Shown here one piece after another: positions 6,694-13,415 of a stretch of DNA of 13,666 bases. Positions within the stretch are counted from its first letter, which is position 1. Each line of letters starts with the position of its first letter. The position numbers and the translations under genes are program-made. The notes under the pieces are model-generated. The model was not told where the DNA came from. It did not search any database and saw only the letters and a list, made by a program, of their open reading frames with translations. The DNA is from Methanomicrobiales archaeon (GTDB lineage: Archaea > Halobacteriota > Methanomicrobia > Methanomicrobiales > Methanoculleaceae): contig JAAZGM010000215.1 of the NCBI GenBank assembly GCA_012511245.1, positions 1-13,666 of the forward strand, given 5' to 3'.

Positions 6694-6743
6694 GACCTTT
6701 CAGGTCCGGCTCATACCCGGGTAAGATATTACTAAAAGTAATA
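6694..6743. promoter_or_regulatory. Cluster of three inverted repeats upstream of the homocysteine operon promoter
   Basis: Three dyads lie in 50 bp. They are GACCT at 6694-6698 with AGGTC at 6702-6706, the 10-bp palindrome TACCCGGGTA at 6714-6723, and TATTACT at 6727-6733 with AGTAATA at 6737-6743. The last is perfect with a 3-bp spacer and ends 10 bp before the TATA box, a position suited to a dimeric winged-helix regulator. The regulator is unknown. The first dyad could instead be part of RNA from the upstream terminator region. Confidence 0.45.
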
Positions 6744-6752
6744 ATCAACACC

Positions 6753-6760
6753 TATAAATA
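6753..6760 (+). promoter_or_regulatory. TATA box for leaderless homocysteine operon mRNA
   Basis: A strong archaeal TATA box, TATAAATA, is centred about 26 bp upstream of the ATG at 6782. Transcription should therefore begin at or next to the start codon. No ribosome-binding site precedes the ATG, which agrees with a leaderless message. Confidence 0.7.
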
Positions 6761-6781
6761 TTCCAGGATGAATATACGTTC

Positions 6782-8290
6782 ATGGAAAAGTCCCTCGATC
6801 TCATCAATGCCCGGATACGTGACGGTACTGCACGCGTCATTACCGCCGACGAGATGCCGGGCATCGTCGATGAACTCGGAGAGGAAGGGGCACTGGCGGA
6901 GGTCGACGTCGTCACGACCGGGACGTTCGGGGCAATGTGCTCTTCCGGTGCTTTCTTCAACTTCGGGCACGCCGACCCCCCTATCCGGATGGAACGCGTC
7001 TGGTTGAACGATGTGGAGGCCTACGCCGGAATTGCGGCGGTCGATGCCTACCTCGGCGCAACGGAGGAAGCCAATACCAAGGACCGTCTTTACGGCGGCG
7101 CTCATGTCCTCGAAGATCTCGTCTCGGGAAGCACCGTCGAACTGCGGGCGACCTCCCGCGGGACCGACTGCTACCCGCGCCGGAGCATAACAACGGAGCT
7201 CCTGCTCGATGACATGAACCAGGCGATCATGCTGAACCCGAGAAACTCCTACCAGCGCTACAACGCGGCCTCGAACTCCACCGACCGGGCGCTCAACACC
7301 TACATGGGCACCCTCCTCCCGCGGTGCGGGAACGTCACCTACTCCGGTGCGGGAACCCTCTCCCCGCTCGCGAACGATCCCGGTTTCCGGGTCATCGGGA
7401 GCGGCGTCCCGATCTTCCTTGCCGGCGGCGAAGGTATGATCGTCGGCGAGGGGACACAGCACTCCGCCGGGGGCGGGTTTGGAACCCTGATGGTGACCGG
7501 GGACATGAAGCAGATGCGCCAGGAGTTCCTGCGGGCAGCGGTCATGAACGGTTACGGGGTGACGCTCTACCTCGGCATCGGCGTGCCCATACCGGTGCTC
7601 GATACCGGGATCGTCAGGAGCACTGCTGTGCGGGACGAGGAGATCATGACGAGCATCATCGATTACGGCACGCCCCGGCGCGACCGGCCGTCGCTTGCAA
7701 CCGTCAGTTACGCCGACCTCAAGAGCGGGTCGGTCGAGATCGGCGGCGAGAGGATCAGGACATCGTCGCTCTCGAGTTACCGGCGGGCACGGGCGGTTGC
7801 GGTGGAACTCAAAGACTGGATCGAGAGAGGAAAGATGGAACTTTTCCTCCCCACCCGCAGGATCGACCCTGCGAAACGCTCCCGCCCCATGCGGGAGACG
7901 GCCATCACCCCCCGCGTCCGCGATATCATGAACCGGCAGGTGATCAGCATCACAGAGGATGAGGAGATCCGGGTCGCGGCAAAACGGCTCCTCAAGGACG
8001 AGACGAACCATCTCCCGATCCTCGACGGTAACGGGACGCTGGTCGGGATCATCACCACCTACGATGTCTCGAAGGCGGTGGTGACGGATGGCCGTCTCCG
8101 GCAGGTGAAGGACATCATGACCCGGAACGTGATCAAGACGACACCGGACGAACCGGTGGATGTCGCCGCCCAGAAACTGAAACAGAACAACATCAGCGCT
8201 CTTCCCGTGGTGGATGCGGCGAACCGGGTGGTCGGCATCCTCTCGGCGATCGATCTCGGAAAACTCTTCGGCGGGAGGTGGCAGCGATGA
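6782..8290 (+). CDS. COG1900/DUF39 homocysteine biosynthesis protein with two CBS domains
   Basis: This 502-residue cytoplasmic protein belongs to the family shown in Methanosarcina acetivorans (MA1821) to be needed to make homocysteine from sulfide and aspartate semialdehyde. Residues 1-370 form the DUF39 domain, with conserved C53 (in GAMCSSGAFFNFG) and C130 (in GTDCYPRR), which are likely to carry sulfur as thiolate or persulfide; C182 is a further cysteine. Two CBS domains follow, at about 380-435 (VRDIMNRQVISI...) and 443-497 (VKDIMTRNVIKT...), a pair that usually binds an adenine nucleotide or S-adenosylmethionine and may sense pathway end product. The ATG at 6782 is supported by the TATA spacing (leaderless). 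The stop overlaps the next start by 4 bp (ATGA). Confidence 0.92.
   Translation: MEKSLDLINARIRDGTARVITADEMPGIVDELGEEGALAEVDVVTTGTFGAMCSSGAFFNFGHADPPIRMERVWLNDVEAYAGIAAVDAYLGATEEANTKDRLYGGAHVLEDLVSGSTVELRATSRGTDCYPRRSITTELLLDDMNQAIMLNPRNSYQRYNAASNSTDRALNTYMGTLLPRCGNVTYSGAGTLSPLANDPGFRVIGSGVPIFLAGGEGMIVGEGTQHSAGGGFGTLMVTGDMKQMRQEFLRAAVMNGYGVTLYLGIGVPIPVLDTGIVRSTAVRDEEIMTSIIDYGTPRRDRPSLATVSYADLKSGSVEIGGERIRTSSLSSYRRARAVAVELKDWIERGKMELFLPTRRIDPAKRSRPMRETAITPRVRDIMNRQVISITEDEEIRVAAKRLLKDETNHLPILDGNGTLVGIITTYDVSKAVVTDGRLRQVKDIMTRNVIKTTPDEPVDVAAQKLKQNNISALPVVDAANRVVGILSAIDLGKLFGGRWQR
8273..8280 (+). promoter_or_regulatory. Ribosome-binding site fixing the start of the NIL-ferredoxin
   Basis: GGGAGGTG, complementary to the 16S 3' end, lies 6 nt before the ATG at 8287 and inside the end of the COG1900 gene. 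It argues for ATG 8287 over the in-frame GTG at 8278, which is part of this element. Confidence 0.6.
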
Positions 8291-8685
8291 AACTCCTGCT
8301 GGCGTTCACCCGAAAGGGGAAGGCCGACCCGGGAAGGGAACCGGTCATCGCACGGGTGGTGAAGGAGACCGGCGTCCTCATCAACGTCGAGAAAGCGAAC
8401 ATCGACTCAATGGCCGGGGAGGTGCTGATCGATGTGCCGGATGCGGATGCTGCTCTGGTCCGGCGGCACCTTGAGGAGATGGGCGTCGCCGTCCGCGTGA
8501 TGGAGAACGCCATCATACGCGACGAGGATGAGTGTGTCGACTGCGGGGCGTGCATCAGCGTCTGTCCGCAGGAGGTCTTCTCCTTTGATGCGGAGTGGCG
8601 CCTCTGCGTGGATTCCAAACGCTGCGTCCTCTGCGGCAAGTGCATCCGGGCATGCCCGCACAGCGCCCTCTCGCAGCAGGGATGA
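8287..8685 (+). CDS. NIL-domain ferredoxin with two [4Fe-4S] motifs (homocysteine pathway)
   Basis: The 132-residue protein has an N-terminal NIL domain (about 1-75, ferredoxin-like fold also found in methionine ABC transporters). A C-terminal dicluster ferredoxin follows, with C83-x2-C86-x2-C89-x3-C93 and C113-x2-C116-x2-C119-x3-C123; C107 is an additional cysteine. The family is the partner (MA1822 type) of COG1900 proteins in homocysteine formation in M. acetivorans, where it is thought to supply electrons or handle sulfur for reducing the bound intermediate. Both clusters have all ligands. It overlaps the gene before and the gene after by 4 bp each, so the three proteins are probably made in concert. 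Confidence 0.92.
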   Translation: MKLLLAFTRKGKADPGREPVIARVVKETGVLINVEKANIDSMAGEVLIDVPDADAALVRRHLEEMGVAVRVMENAIIRDEDECVDCGACISVCPQEVFSFDAEWRLCVDSKRCVLCGKCIRACPHSALSQQG

Positions 8686-9398
8686 TCCGGGAGCATTTCG
8701 AGTTCCGGCAGACGATCACGACGATCCTCGCGGACGATCTCCGGCACATCGAGGCAGCGAAGTCCGGCATGCTGGCCGCCCGGCAGGAGGTGGAGCGGCA
8801 GATCGCCCTCGACCCCTATTTTCTGGCAACGTTTGAACCATACACCCCAAAAGATCCCACAAAGATCCCGGCAAGCATGGCCGGGGCGGCTGCGGAGGCC
8901 GGGGTCGGGCCGATGGCGGCGGTCGCAGGCGCCATAGCCCGGGCGGGGGTGGAGGCGATGATCGAGGCCGGTGCAACGTTCGGCCTCATCGATAACGGCG
9001 GGGATATTGCTCTTGTGAGCGACCGCGAGGTGAAGATCGGCATCTACGCGGGCACATCCCCCCTGAGCGGGCGGATCGCGTTCCGGGTTCCCCCGGAGGA
9101 GAAGATCCTCGGCATCTGCACCTCATCGGCGACCGTGGGGCCGTCGATCAGTTTCGGAACCGCGGACGCCGTGACGGTCATATCCCCCGATGTCATCGCC
9201 GCAGATGCCTGGGCAACGGCGATCTGCAACCGGATCACGGCAGACGATACCTCGGTCCTCGATGAACTCGAAGGAACGGGCATCCGGGGAGTGCTTGCCG
9301 TCATCGGCGACGTGGTGATCACCCGGGGCGACCTCCCGCCGATCGTTCGGGCAAGGGTGGACGAACGGCTGATCACTGCCGGAAAACAGCCGATCTAA
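8682..9398 (+). CDS. UPF0280 (COG2122, ApbE-like) protein
   Basis: The 238-residue protein has the UPF0280 signatures GPMAAVAGAIA (77-87) and IDNGGDIAL (103-111), and an SSATVGPS segment (148-155) after C146. The family is distantly related to ApbE flavin transferases but lacks the metal-binding residues I would expect for that reaction, so its chemistry is open. COG2122 genes co-occur with COG1900 and NIL-ferredoxin genes in methanogens and, as I recall, were implicated in the same homocysteine work; direct adjacency here supports a shared pathway. The ATG at 8682 overlaps the ferredoxin stop as ATGA, favouring this start over any upstream one. The 3' end overlaps a convergent gene by 4 bp. 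Confidence 0.88.
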   Translation: MIREHFEFRQTITTILADDLRHIEAAKSGMLAARQEVERQIALDPYFLATFEPYTPKDPTKIPASMAGAAAEAGVGPMAAVAGAIARAGVEAMIEAGATFGLIDNGGDIALVSDREVKIGIYAGTSPLSGRIAFRVPPEEKILGICTSSATVGPSISFGTADAVTVISPDVIAADAWATAICNRITADDTSVLDELEGTGIRGVLAVIGDVVITRGDLPPIVRARVDERLITAGKQPI

Positions 9399-9787
9399 AG
9401 ACATTCATCCATATAGAGGGCAACCTCCGCGTACGCCTCCGTGCCACAGAACCGCGCGAGCGTACTCTCCCCATCGGTGAGGAGGACGATCGGCTCTCCG
9501 TCTTCCATCGAGAAGATAACCTCGTATATATCGACCTCATCGATGACGAGCCCTCGTGCGAGGTCCGATGCGGCATGGAGCTGCAACCGCTCCATCGTCA
9601 GCTCATCCGGCGTCTCCCGGAAGTAGTAGTAAAAGACCTGATACGCGTTGAGGAGGTCAGAGGAGAGCAGCGTTTTCCGGGTCTCTTCATCAAGCGTATC
9701 CAGCATCTTCGCGAGGAGTTCGTCGTTATCCTCGCTCGCCTCAAAGAGGCTGTCGGCAAGTTCCGCCAGTTCCCTGTAATCGACCAT
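9395..9787 (-). CDS. Acidic hypothetical protein, 130 residues
   Basis: I do not recognise the family. The protein is strongly acidic (about 32 Asp/Glu against 8 Lys/Arg) with a helical, Leu-rich N-terminal half (ELAELADSLFEASEDNDELLAKML) and a predicted beta-rich second half (VDIYEVIFSMEDGEPIVLLTDG). It has no signal peptide, membrane segment or cysteine pair, though two isolated Cys occur near the C-terminus. The start at 9787 (MVDYRELAEL) is preferred to the ATG at 9805 because an AGGTGGG ribosome-binding site (9795-9801) sits 7 nt before it. The gene is transcribed from the shared AT-rich region near 9864 and converges with UPF0280, overlapping it by 4 bp. Good codon structure and the ribosome-binding site make it a real gene. 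Confidence 0.7.
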   Translation of the reverse strand: MVDYRELAELADSLFEASEDNDELLAKMLDTLDEETRKTLLSSDLLNAYQVFYYYFRETPDELTMERLQLHAASDLARGLVIDEVDIYEVIFSMEDGEPIVLLTDGESTLARFCGTEAYAEVALYMDECL

Positions 9788-9794
9788 ACCAGTT

Positions 9795-9801
9795 CCCACC
9801 T
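9795..9801 (-). promoter_or_regulatory. Ribosome-binding site deciding the start of the acidic protein
   Basis: On the minus strand AGGTGGG lies 7 nt before the ATG at 9787, and downstream of the alternative ATG at 9805, so the shorter form is favoured. Confidence 0.55.
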
Positions 9802-9863
9802 GCACATTCCAATCCCTCGCGCTGGAAGAGGATCACGCCAGCAGAGCCGGAACAGTGCATGAA

Positions 9864-9872
9864 TAACTATAT
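9864..9872. promoter_or_regulatory. Shared AT-rich element between divergent genes
   Basis: TAACTATAT on the plus strand is centred about 31 bp before the GTG at 9899, giving a leader of a few nucleotides. On the minus strand the same stretch reads ATATAGTTA and could serve the acidic-protein gene with a leader of about 50 nt. It is the only AT-rich block in the 111-bp divergent gap. Confidence 0.4.
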
Positions 9873-9898
9873 CGGTCTCCCGGGAAAAAAGAATAGGT

Positions 9899-10180
9899 GT
9901 GCGTGAGGAAGATCTGGATTGGACCGTATATCACCGGATTCCCCAAAACGGCGCCATCACGGTCGAAGACCTGGTAGCAGCCACCGGGTTTGAACCCGGT
10001 GTGGTGACAGCATCGCTCGAACGCCTTGGGCATTGTCTTCTTATCAGCCGCTCGGAGGAGATGGTGCGCCTTCTCACCATCCAGGAATCACTTATCGAGT
10101 GCCAGTGCCGCCATACCATGGAAGATCTGCCGTTTGTCATCGAGAACGGCGTGATCCGGGCGAAACGGGGAGATGAGTGA
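9899..10180 (+). CDS. Small winged-helix protein upstream of trm56
   Basis: This 93-residue protein looks like a single winged-helix domain. It has a first helix near residues 7-15, a helix-turn-helix around ITVEDLVAATGFEPGVVTASLERL (20-43) and a wing-like strand pair (LLISRSEEMVRLLTI). The C-terminal third contains a CQCRH cluster (68-72) and the segment VIENGVIRAK. It could bind DNA or RNA; the target is unknown. The start is a GTG at 9899 near the expected transcription start, so the mRNA probably has an almost absent leader. Its stop codon lies at 10178-10180, and the next reading frame opens at a GTG overlapping it by 4 bp, which links it to trm56 expression. Confidence 0.65.
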   Translation: MREEDLDWTVYHRIPQNGAITVEDLVAATGFEPGVVTASLERLGHCLLISRSEEMVRLLTIQESLIECQCRHTMEDLPFVIENGVIRAKRGDE

Positions 10181-10185
10181 GCAAT

Positions 10186-10710
10186 ATGCCTGAAGTAGCC
10201 GTACTCCGGATAGGCCACCGGCCTGAACGCGATCAGCGGGTGACGACCCATGTGGGGCTTGCAGCGCGGGCGCTCGGTGCCCGGGGGATGTACCTCGCAG
10301 CAGACGATCCCGGTGTCGCCACGAGTATAACGGATGTAGCCGACCGGTGGGGGGGAGACTTCTTCATCGAGAACGACGTGAAGTGGCGGCGGTGCATCCA
10401 GGACTGGAAGGCTGCCGGCGGCAAGGTCGCCCATCTCACGATGTACGGGCTTCGCATGACCGATGTCATCGACGATATCCGTGAGGAAGAACGGGTGCTC
10501 GTCGTGGTCGGGGCGGAGAAGGTGCCGGGCGATATCTACGGGCTTGCCGATTACAACGTCTCGGTGACGACCCAGCCCCACTCCGAGATATCGAGCCTCG
10601 CCCTCTTCCTCGACCATCTCTTCGAGGGGAAGGAACTCAACCGGGAGTACCCGGACGCGAAGATCCGGATCGAGCCGGCAAAAGCAGGCAAGAAGACGGT
10701 GGAGCGGTGA
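10186..10710 (+). CDS. trm56: tRNA (cytidine-56-2'-O)-methyltransferase, aTrm56
   Basis: This SPOUT-family enzyme methylates the 2'-OH of C56 in the T-loop of archaeal tRNAs using S-adenosylmethionine. The 174-residue protein shows the family hallmarks: LRIGHRPERDQRVTTHV near the N-terminus (7-23), HLTMYGLR (83-90), VVVGAEKVP (106-114) and a C-terminal knot segment with VTTQPHSE (127-134). The ATG at 10186 gives the canonical MPEVAVLRIGHR start. A GTG at 10177 would add three residues and overlap the winged-helix gene by 4 bp; I cannot exclude it. The stop (TGA, 10708-10710) overlaps the GTG of the ATP-grasp gene. Confidence 0.93.
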   Translation: MPEVAVLRIGHRPERDQRVTTHVGLAARALGARGMYLAADDPGVATSITDVADRWGGDFFIENDVKWRRCIQDWKAAGGKVAHLTMYGLRMTDVIDDIREEERVLVVVGAEKVPGDIYGLADYNVSVTTQPHSEISSLALFLDHLFEGKELNREYPDAKIRIEPAKAGKKTVER

Positions 10711-11783
10711 AAGGGCGGATTCTGGTTGCGGGGTTTGCAACGCGGCATGTGGCGCAATCGGCCCACCGGGCCGGCTATGCGGTCTACGCCGTCGACCATT
10801 TCTGCGACCGGGATCTCGGCTGGTACACGGAGGCGTGCCTCAAGTTCGACGAACTCGACGAACTCCCGGAGAAGATCATCGAACTCTCCGCCCGCCACCC
10901 GGTCGATGCCCTGGTCGTTGCATCAGGTGCCGAGACCATCGGGACGACGATCCCGCTCTGCGGCACGCCGCCCGCGAAGGTGGAGCGGTATCTCGACAAA
11001 CTGGAGATCCAGCGGTTCTTTGAAGGGCTGGATGTGCCGGTTCCCCCGCTTGCGGAGGAGGGGCGCTACCCGGTGATGGTCAAGCCGCGCCGGGGGGCCG
11101 GGGGATGGCGGAACGCGGTCGTGAGGACAGAGGAAGAACGCCGCCGGTGGGAGGAGGCCTGGCCGGAGATCCCCTATATTGCACAGGATCTCGTCGACGG
11201 CATCCCGTCGAGCGTCTCCTGCATCGCGGACGGCCGGCGTGCGCGGGCGATCGCGGTCAACCGGCAGATCCTCAGGGGCGGGGGGGAGAGCACACACGGG
11301 TTTGCCGGTTCGGTCACGCCGTTCTCCCACCCGCTCGCCGGGGAGATGATCGCGGCGGCGGAGCGGGTTTGCGCTGCAAGCGGGTGTGTGGGCTCGGTCG
11401 GGGTTGATTTCATGGCCGGGGATAAACCCTGGGCGATCGAGATCAACCCCCGGTTCCAGGCCACCGTGGACACCGTCGAGATGGCGACGGGAGAGAGCAT
11501 CTTTGCCATGCATATGGATGCCTGTCGCGGGATCATCCCGGCGGCGATGCCCGCACCGCGGCAGGTTGCAGTCCGGCGGATCCTCTTTGCCGAACGGGAT
11601 ATGCAGGTTGATGCCGACCTCTCAGGTCTTGCACCCCGCGTCGCCGATATCCCCTGGCCCGGAACCGGGTTTGAGGAGGGGCATGCGGTCGTGAGCGTAT
11701 ACGGCTGCGGCACGACGGAGGAAGAGGCATATGCCGACCTCGATAGGAATACCGGGGCCGCCCGAAGGCTGATCGAGGGATGA
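10707..11783 (+). CDS. ATP-grasp ligase of unknown substrate (COG2232-like)
   Basis: The 358-residue protein has a Rossmann-like N-terminal preATP-grasp domain (KGRILVAGFATRHVAQSA). The ATP-grasp fold follows, with the nucleotide-binding lysine K126 in YPVMVKPRRGAGG, hinge residues YIAQDLVDG (157-165), and metal-binding acidic residues D234 and E245/N247 (GVDFMAG, AIEINPRF). Family enzymes join a carboxylate to an amine or thiol via an acylphosphate; the substrate here cannot be read from the sequence. The C-terminal part (about 285-355) resembles the lid of carboxylase-like ligases. It resembles COG2232, annotated as a biotin-carboxylase-related carboligase, rather than the tyramine-glutamate ligase MfnD. 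The GTG start has GGTGGAG at 10699-10705 upstream and overlaps trm56 by 4 bp. Confidence 0.82.
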   Translation: MKGRILVAGFATRHVAQSAHRAGYAVYAVDHFCDRDLGWYTEACLKFDELDELPEKIIELSARHPVDALVVASGAETIGTTIPLCGTPPAKVERYLDKLEIQRFFEGLDVPVPPLAEEGRYPVMVKPRRGAGGWRNAVVRTEEERRRWEEAWPEIPYIAQDLVDGIPSSVSCIADGRRARAIAVNRQILRGGGESTHGFAGSVTPFSHPLAGEMIAAAERVCAASGCVGSVGVDFMAGDKPWAIEINPRFQATVDTVEMATGESIFAMHMDACRGIIPAAMPAPRQVAVRRILFAERDMQVDADLSGLAPRVADIPWPGTGFEEGHAVVSVYGCGTTEEEAYADLDRNTGAARRLIEG

Positions 11784-11848
11784 ACCCACCGGGATAGGCA
11801 AAGGGAATTAAAGATAAAGAACAGAGTATGGTAGCATCGATGCGGCGA

Positions 11849-11854
11849 TATATT
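11849..11854 (+). promoter_or_regulatory. Possible TATA box for tfe
   Basis: TATATT lies in the 106-bp gap before tfe and predicts a start near 11877, leaving a very short leader. Another AT-rich block (ATTAAAGATAAAG, 11807-11819) further upstream is an alternative that would keep the whole GGGAGAG ribosome-binding site (11875-11881) in the mRNA. Confidence 0.35.
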
Positions 11855-11889
11855 CTTGTATATGATCCAGTTATGGGAGAGATTTGAGC

Positions 11890-12411
11890 ATGGTATCCGT
11901 CACTGAACTGTTGAATGACCCGGCAATCAACGCCTATATGCTGCGTATGGTCAAGGAGGAGGGACTCGAACTACTCAGGCGGTTCCCTGAAGAAGGAGAG
12001 CATAGTGACGAAGAACTTGCCGAGATGACCGGGGTCAATCTCAACACCGTTCGTCATACCCTTTACACGCTCTATGAGCGGCGGCTGGCCGAATACCGGC
12101 GGCTGAAGAACACCGAGACCGGCTGGCTCACCTATCTCTGGCACCTCCGCCTCGACCGTATCCACGACGTGATCGAGGAGCAGGTCCGCGATGTGCTTGA
12201 CCATCTCGATACCCGGCTCGCCTACGAAGAGAAGAACGATTTTTACATGTGCCGGAACTGCAGCGTCATCTATACCTTCACGGACGCAGCAAACTGGAAC
12301 TTCGAGTGCCCGAACTGTGAGGAGATGCTCGATCACTTCGACAACGAACTCCTCGCCACTGCTCTCAGGAAGAGGATCGAAAGGATCAAGGAGAGCCTCG
12401 GGAGTGCGTGA
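11890..12411 (+). CDS. tfe: Transcription factor E (TFE, TFIIE-alpha homologue)
   Basis: This is the archaeal general transcription factor that stabilises open complexes with RNA polymerase. The 173-residue protein has the N-terminal extended winged helix (about 5-90; HSDEELAEMTGVNLNTVRHTLYTLYERRL), a linker helix (91-115) and a C-terminal zinc ribbon C121-x2-C124...C140-x2-C143 (MCRNCSVIYTF, ECPNCEEML). All four zinc ligands are present. The ATG at 11890 is chosen over an in-frame TTG at 11884 because the GGGAGAG element at 11875-11881 then has normal spacing. The end overlaps the HD-domain gene by 8 bp, so the two are coupled. Confidence 0.95.
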   Translation: MVSVTELLNDPAINAYMLRMVKEEGLELLRRFPEEGEHSDEELAEMTGVNLNTVRHTLYTLYERRLAEYRRLKNTETGWLTYLWHLRLDRIHDVIEEQVRDVLDHLDTRLAYEEKNDFYMCRNCSVIYTFTDAANWNFECPNCEEMLDHFDNELLATALRKRIERIKESLGSA

Positions 12412-12889
12412 AGAGGACTGCATCGCTCTTCTCAGGCGCACGGGGTGTTCTGAGGGGGTCATCGCACACTGCCGGGCGGTGCGTGACCTTGCGCTCACCT
12501 ACGCATCCGATCCCCTGGTCGACCGCGATCTGGTCGAGACAGGCGCCCTCCTCCACGATATCGGCCGGGGAGTGACACACGACCTCTGCCACGCCGAAGC
12601 GGGCGGCGAGATATGTCGGATGTTCGGCCTCGATGAGGCGGTCGCTGCCATCGTCGAGCGGCATATCGGGGCGGGGCTGACGGCCGACGAGTGCTCTCTG
12701 CTGGGGCTTATTCCACGCGACTGTATGCCCCGCACACTCGAGGAGAAGATCGTTGCTCACGCGGACAACCTGGTGAAGGGAACCCGCGCCATCACGCTCG
12801 AAGAGCGGATGCAGCATGCAATCGCCCTCCCGAAAAAACAGAGGAGGCGTATTTGGCGACTTATGCAGGAGATGGAACTCTTCAGATGA
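12404..12889 (+). CDS. HD-domain (HDIG-like) phosphohydrolase
   Basis: The 161-residue protein matches the small archaeal HD/HDIG family (TIGR00295-type). Metal ligands include H22 (IAHCRAV), H51-D52 in ALLHDIGRG, and H59/H63 in HDLCHAEAG; a later Asp in VAHADNLV completes the set. HD proteins hydrolyse phosphate esters such as nucleotides or cyclic nucleotides; this group's substrate is unknown. It starts with a GTG inside the end of tfe, with GGAG upstream at 12390-12393. This linkage to tfe, and to trm56 nearby, is a recurring archaeal arrangement as far as I recall. Its 3' end overlaps the convergent ACT-domain gene by 8 bp. Confidence 0.85.
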   Translation: MREEDCIALLRRTGCSEGVIAHCRAVRDLALTYASDPLVDRDLVETGALLHDIGRGVTHDLCHAEAGGEICRMFGLDEAVAAIVERHIGAGLTADECSLLGLIPRDCMPRTLEEKIVAHADNLVKGTRAITLEERMQHAIALPKKQRRRIWRLMQEMELFR

Positions 12890-13385
12890 CGAGCTGTTTT
12901 ACCTGCGGAAGAGCCCGCATATCCTCGTAGACCGAGGCCGGGATCCGCGGTTCGTCGACGATCATCACGAGCCTGGGCGTCTCGGCAAGGTAAGGGTCGG
13001 TGACGAAGATCTGGCGTATGGAGAGGTTATGTTTGACGAGAACCTCGACCGCCGCTCCGACGATCCCTTTCTGCTGCGCATCCTTCGGGTAGAGCGTTAT
13101 GACCGAGAGGCCGAGGGTTTCTGCGACCAGGGAGAGATCCGGTGCGGCACGCATCCGGAGGAAGAACTCGCGCAGTCCGGGGTTCTCGAGGATGCGGCGG
13201 GCGGTGGCGTCGACGACCCTCCGGTCGGTCTCGATCGCCCTGCCGATGTGTGTCGCGGGGATCTCGATGCCGTTGCAGACGATACGGCCCTCTTTATTGA
13301 TGCCGAACCCGTTCTCCAGCATAAAACGGATTATCCGCCCCTGGGAGGGCGAATCGGCAAACTCCCGTGAGATGTCAGCCCACAT
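12882..13385 (-). CDS. ACT-domain regulator of amino-acid metabolism (COG2150-like)
   Basis: The 167-residue protein has an N-terminal winged-helix-like region (about 12-65; IRFMLENGFGINKEGRIVCNGIEI and THIGRAIETDRRVVDATARRIL) and a C-terminal ACT domain (about 92-167; GLSVITLYPKDAQQKGIVGAAVEVL, and a second strand-helix set ending KQLVI). ACT domains bind amino acids and control the attached domain, so it probably represses or activates amino-acid genes in response to an amino acid; which one is not visible. The start at 13385 (MWADISREF) is chosen over the ATG at 13418, because the shorter form matches the family and lies 26-27 bp after a TATA box (13408-13415), implying a leaderless mRNA. 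Confidence 0.85.
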   Translation of the reverse strand: MWADISREFADSPSQGRIIRFMLENGFGINKEGRIVCNGIEIPATHIGRAIETDRRVVDATARRILENPGLREFFLRMRAAPDLSLVAETLGLSVITLYPKDAQQKGIVGAAVEVLVKHNLSIRQIFVTDPYLAETPRLVMIVDEPRIPASVYEDMRALPQVKQLVI

Positions 13386-13407
13386 GCGAGATCGTTGGAT
13401 ACGGGCG

Positions 13408-13415
13408 CATAAATA
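13408..13415 (-). promoter_or_regulatory. TATA box for leaderless mRNA of the ACT-domain regulator
   Basis: On the minus strand TATTTATG is centred 26-27 bp before the ATG at 13385. No ribosome-binding site lies between them, which agrees with a leaderless transcript and decides the start. Confidence 0.6.

Noticed and set aside
6752..8011. 419-residue open frame on the minus strand
   Set aside because: It is antisense to the COG1900 gene and crosses its promoter. The composition is that of a frame shadow and no motif is present.
10707..11783. Tyramine-glutamate ligase MfnD (methanofuran synthesis)
   Set aside because: The ATP-grasp protein resembles the COG2232 type rather than the MfnD group, and no methanofuran genes are nearby.
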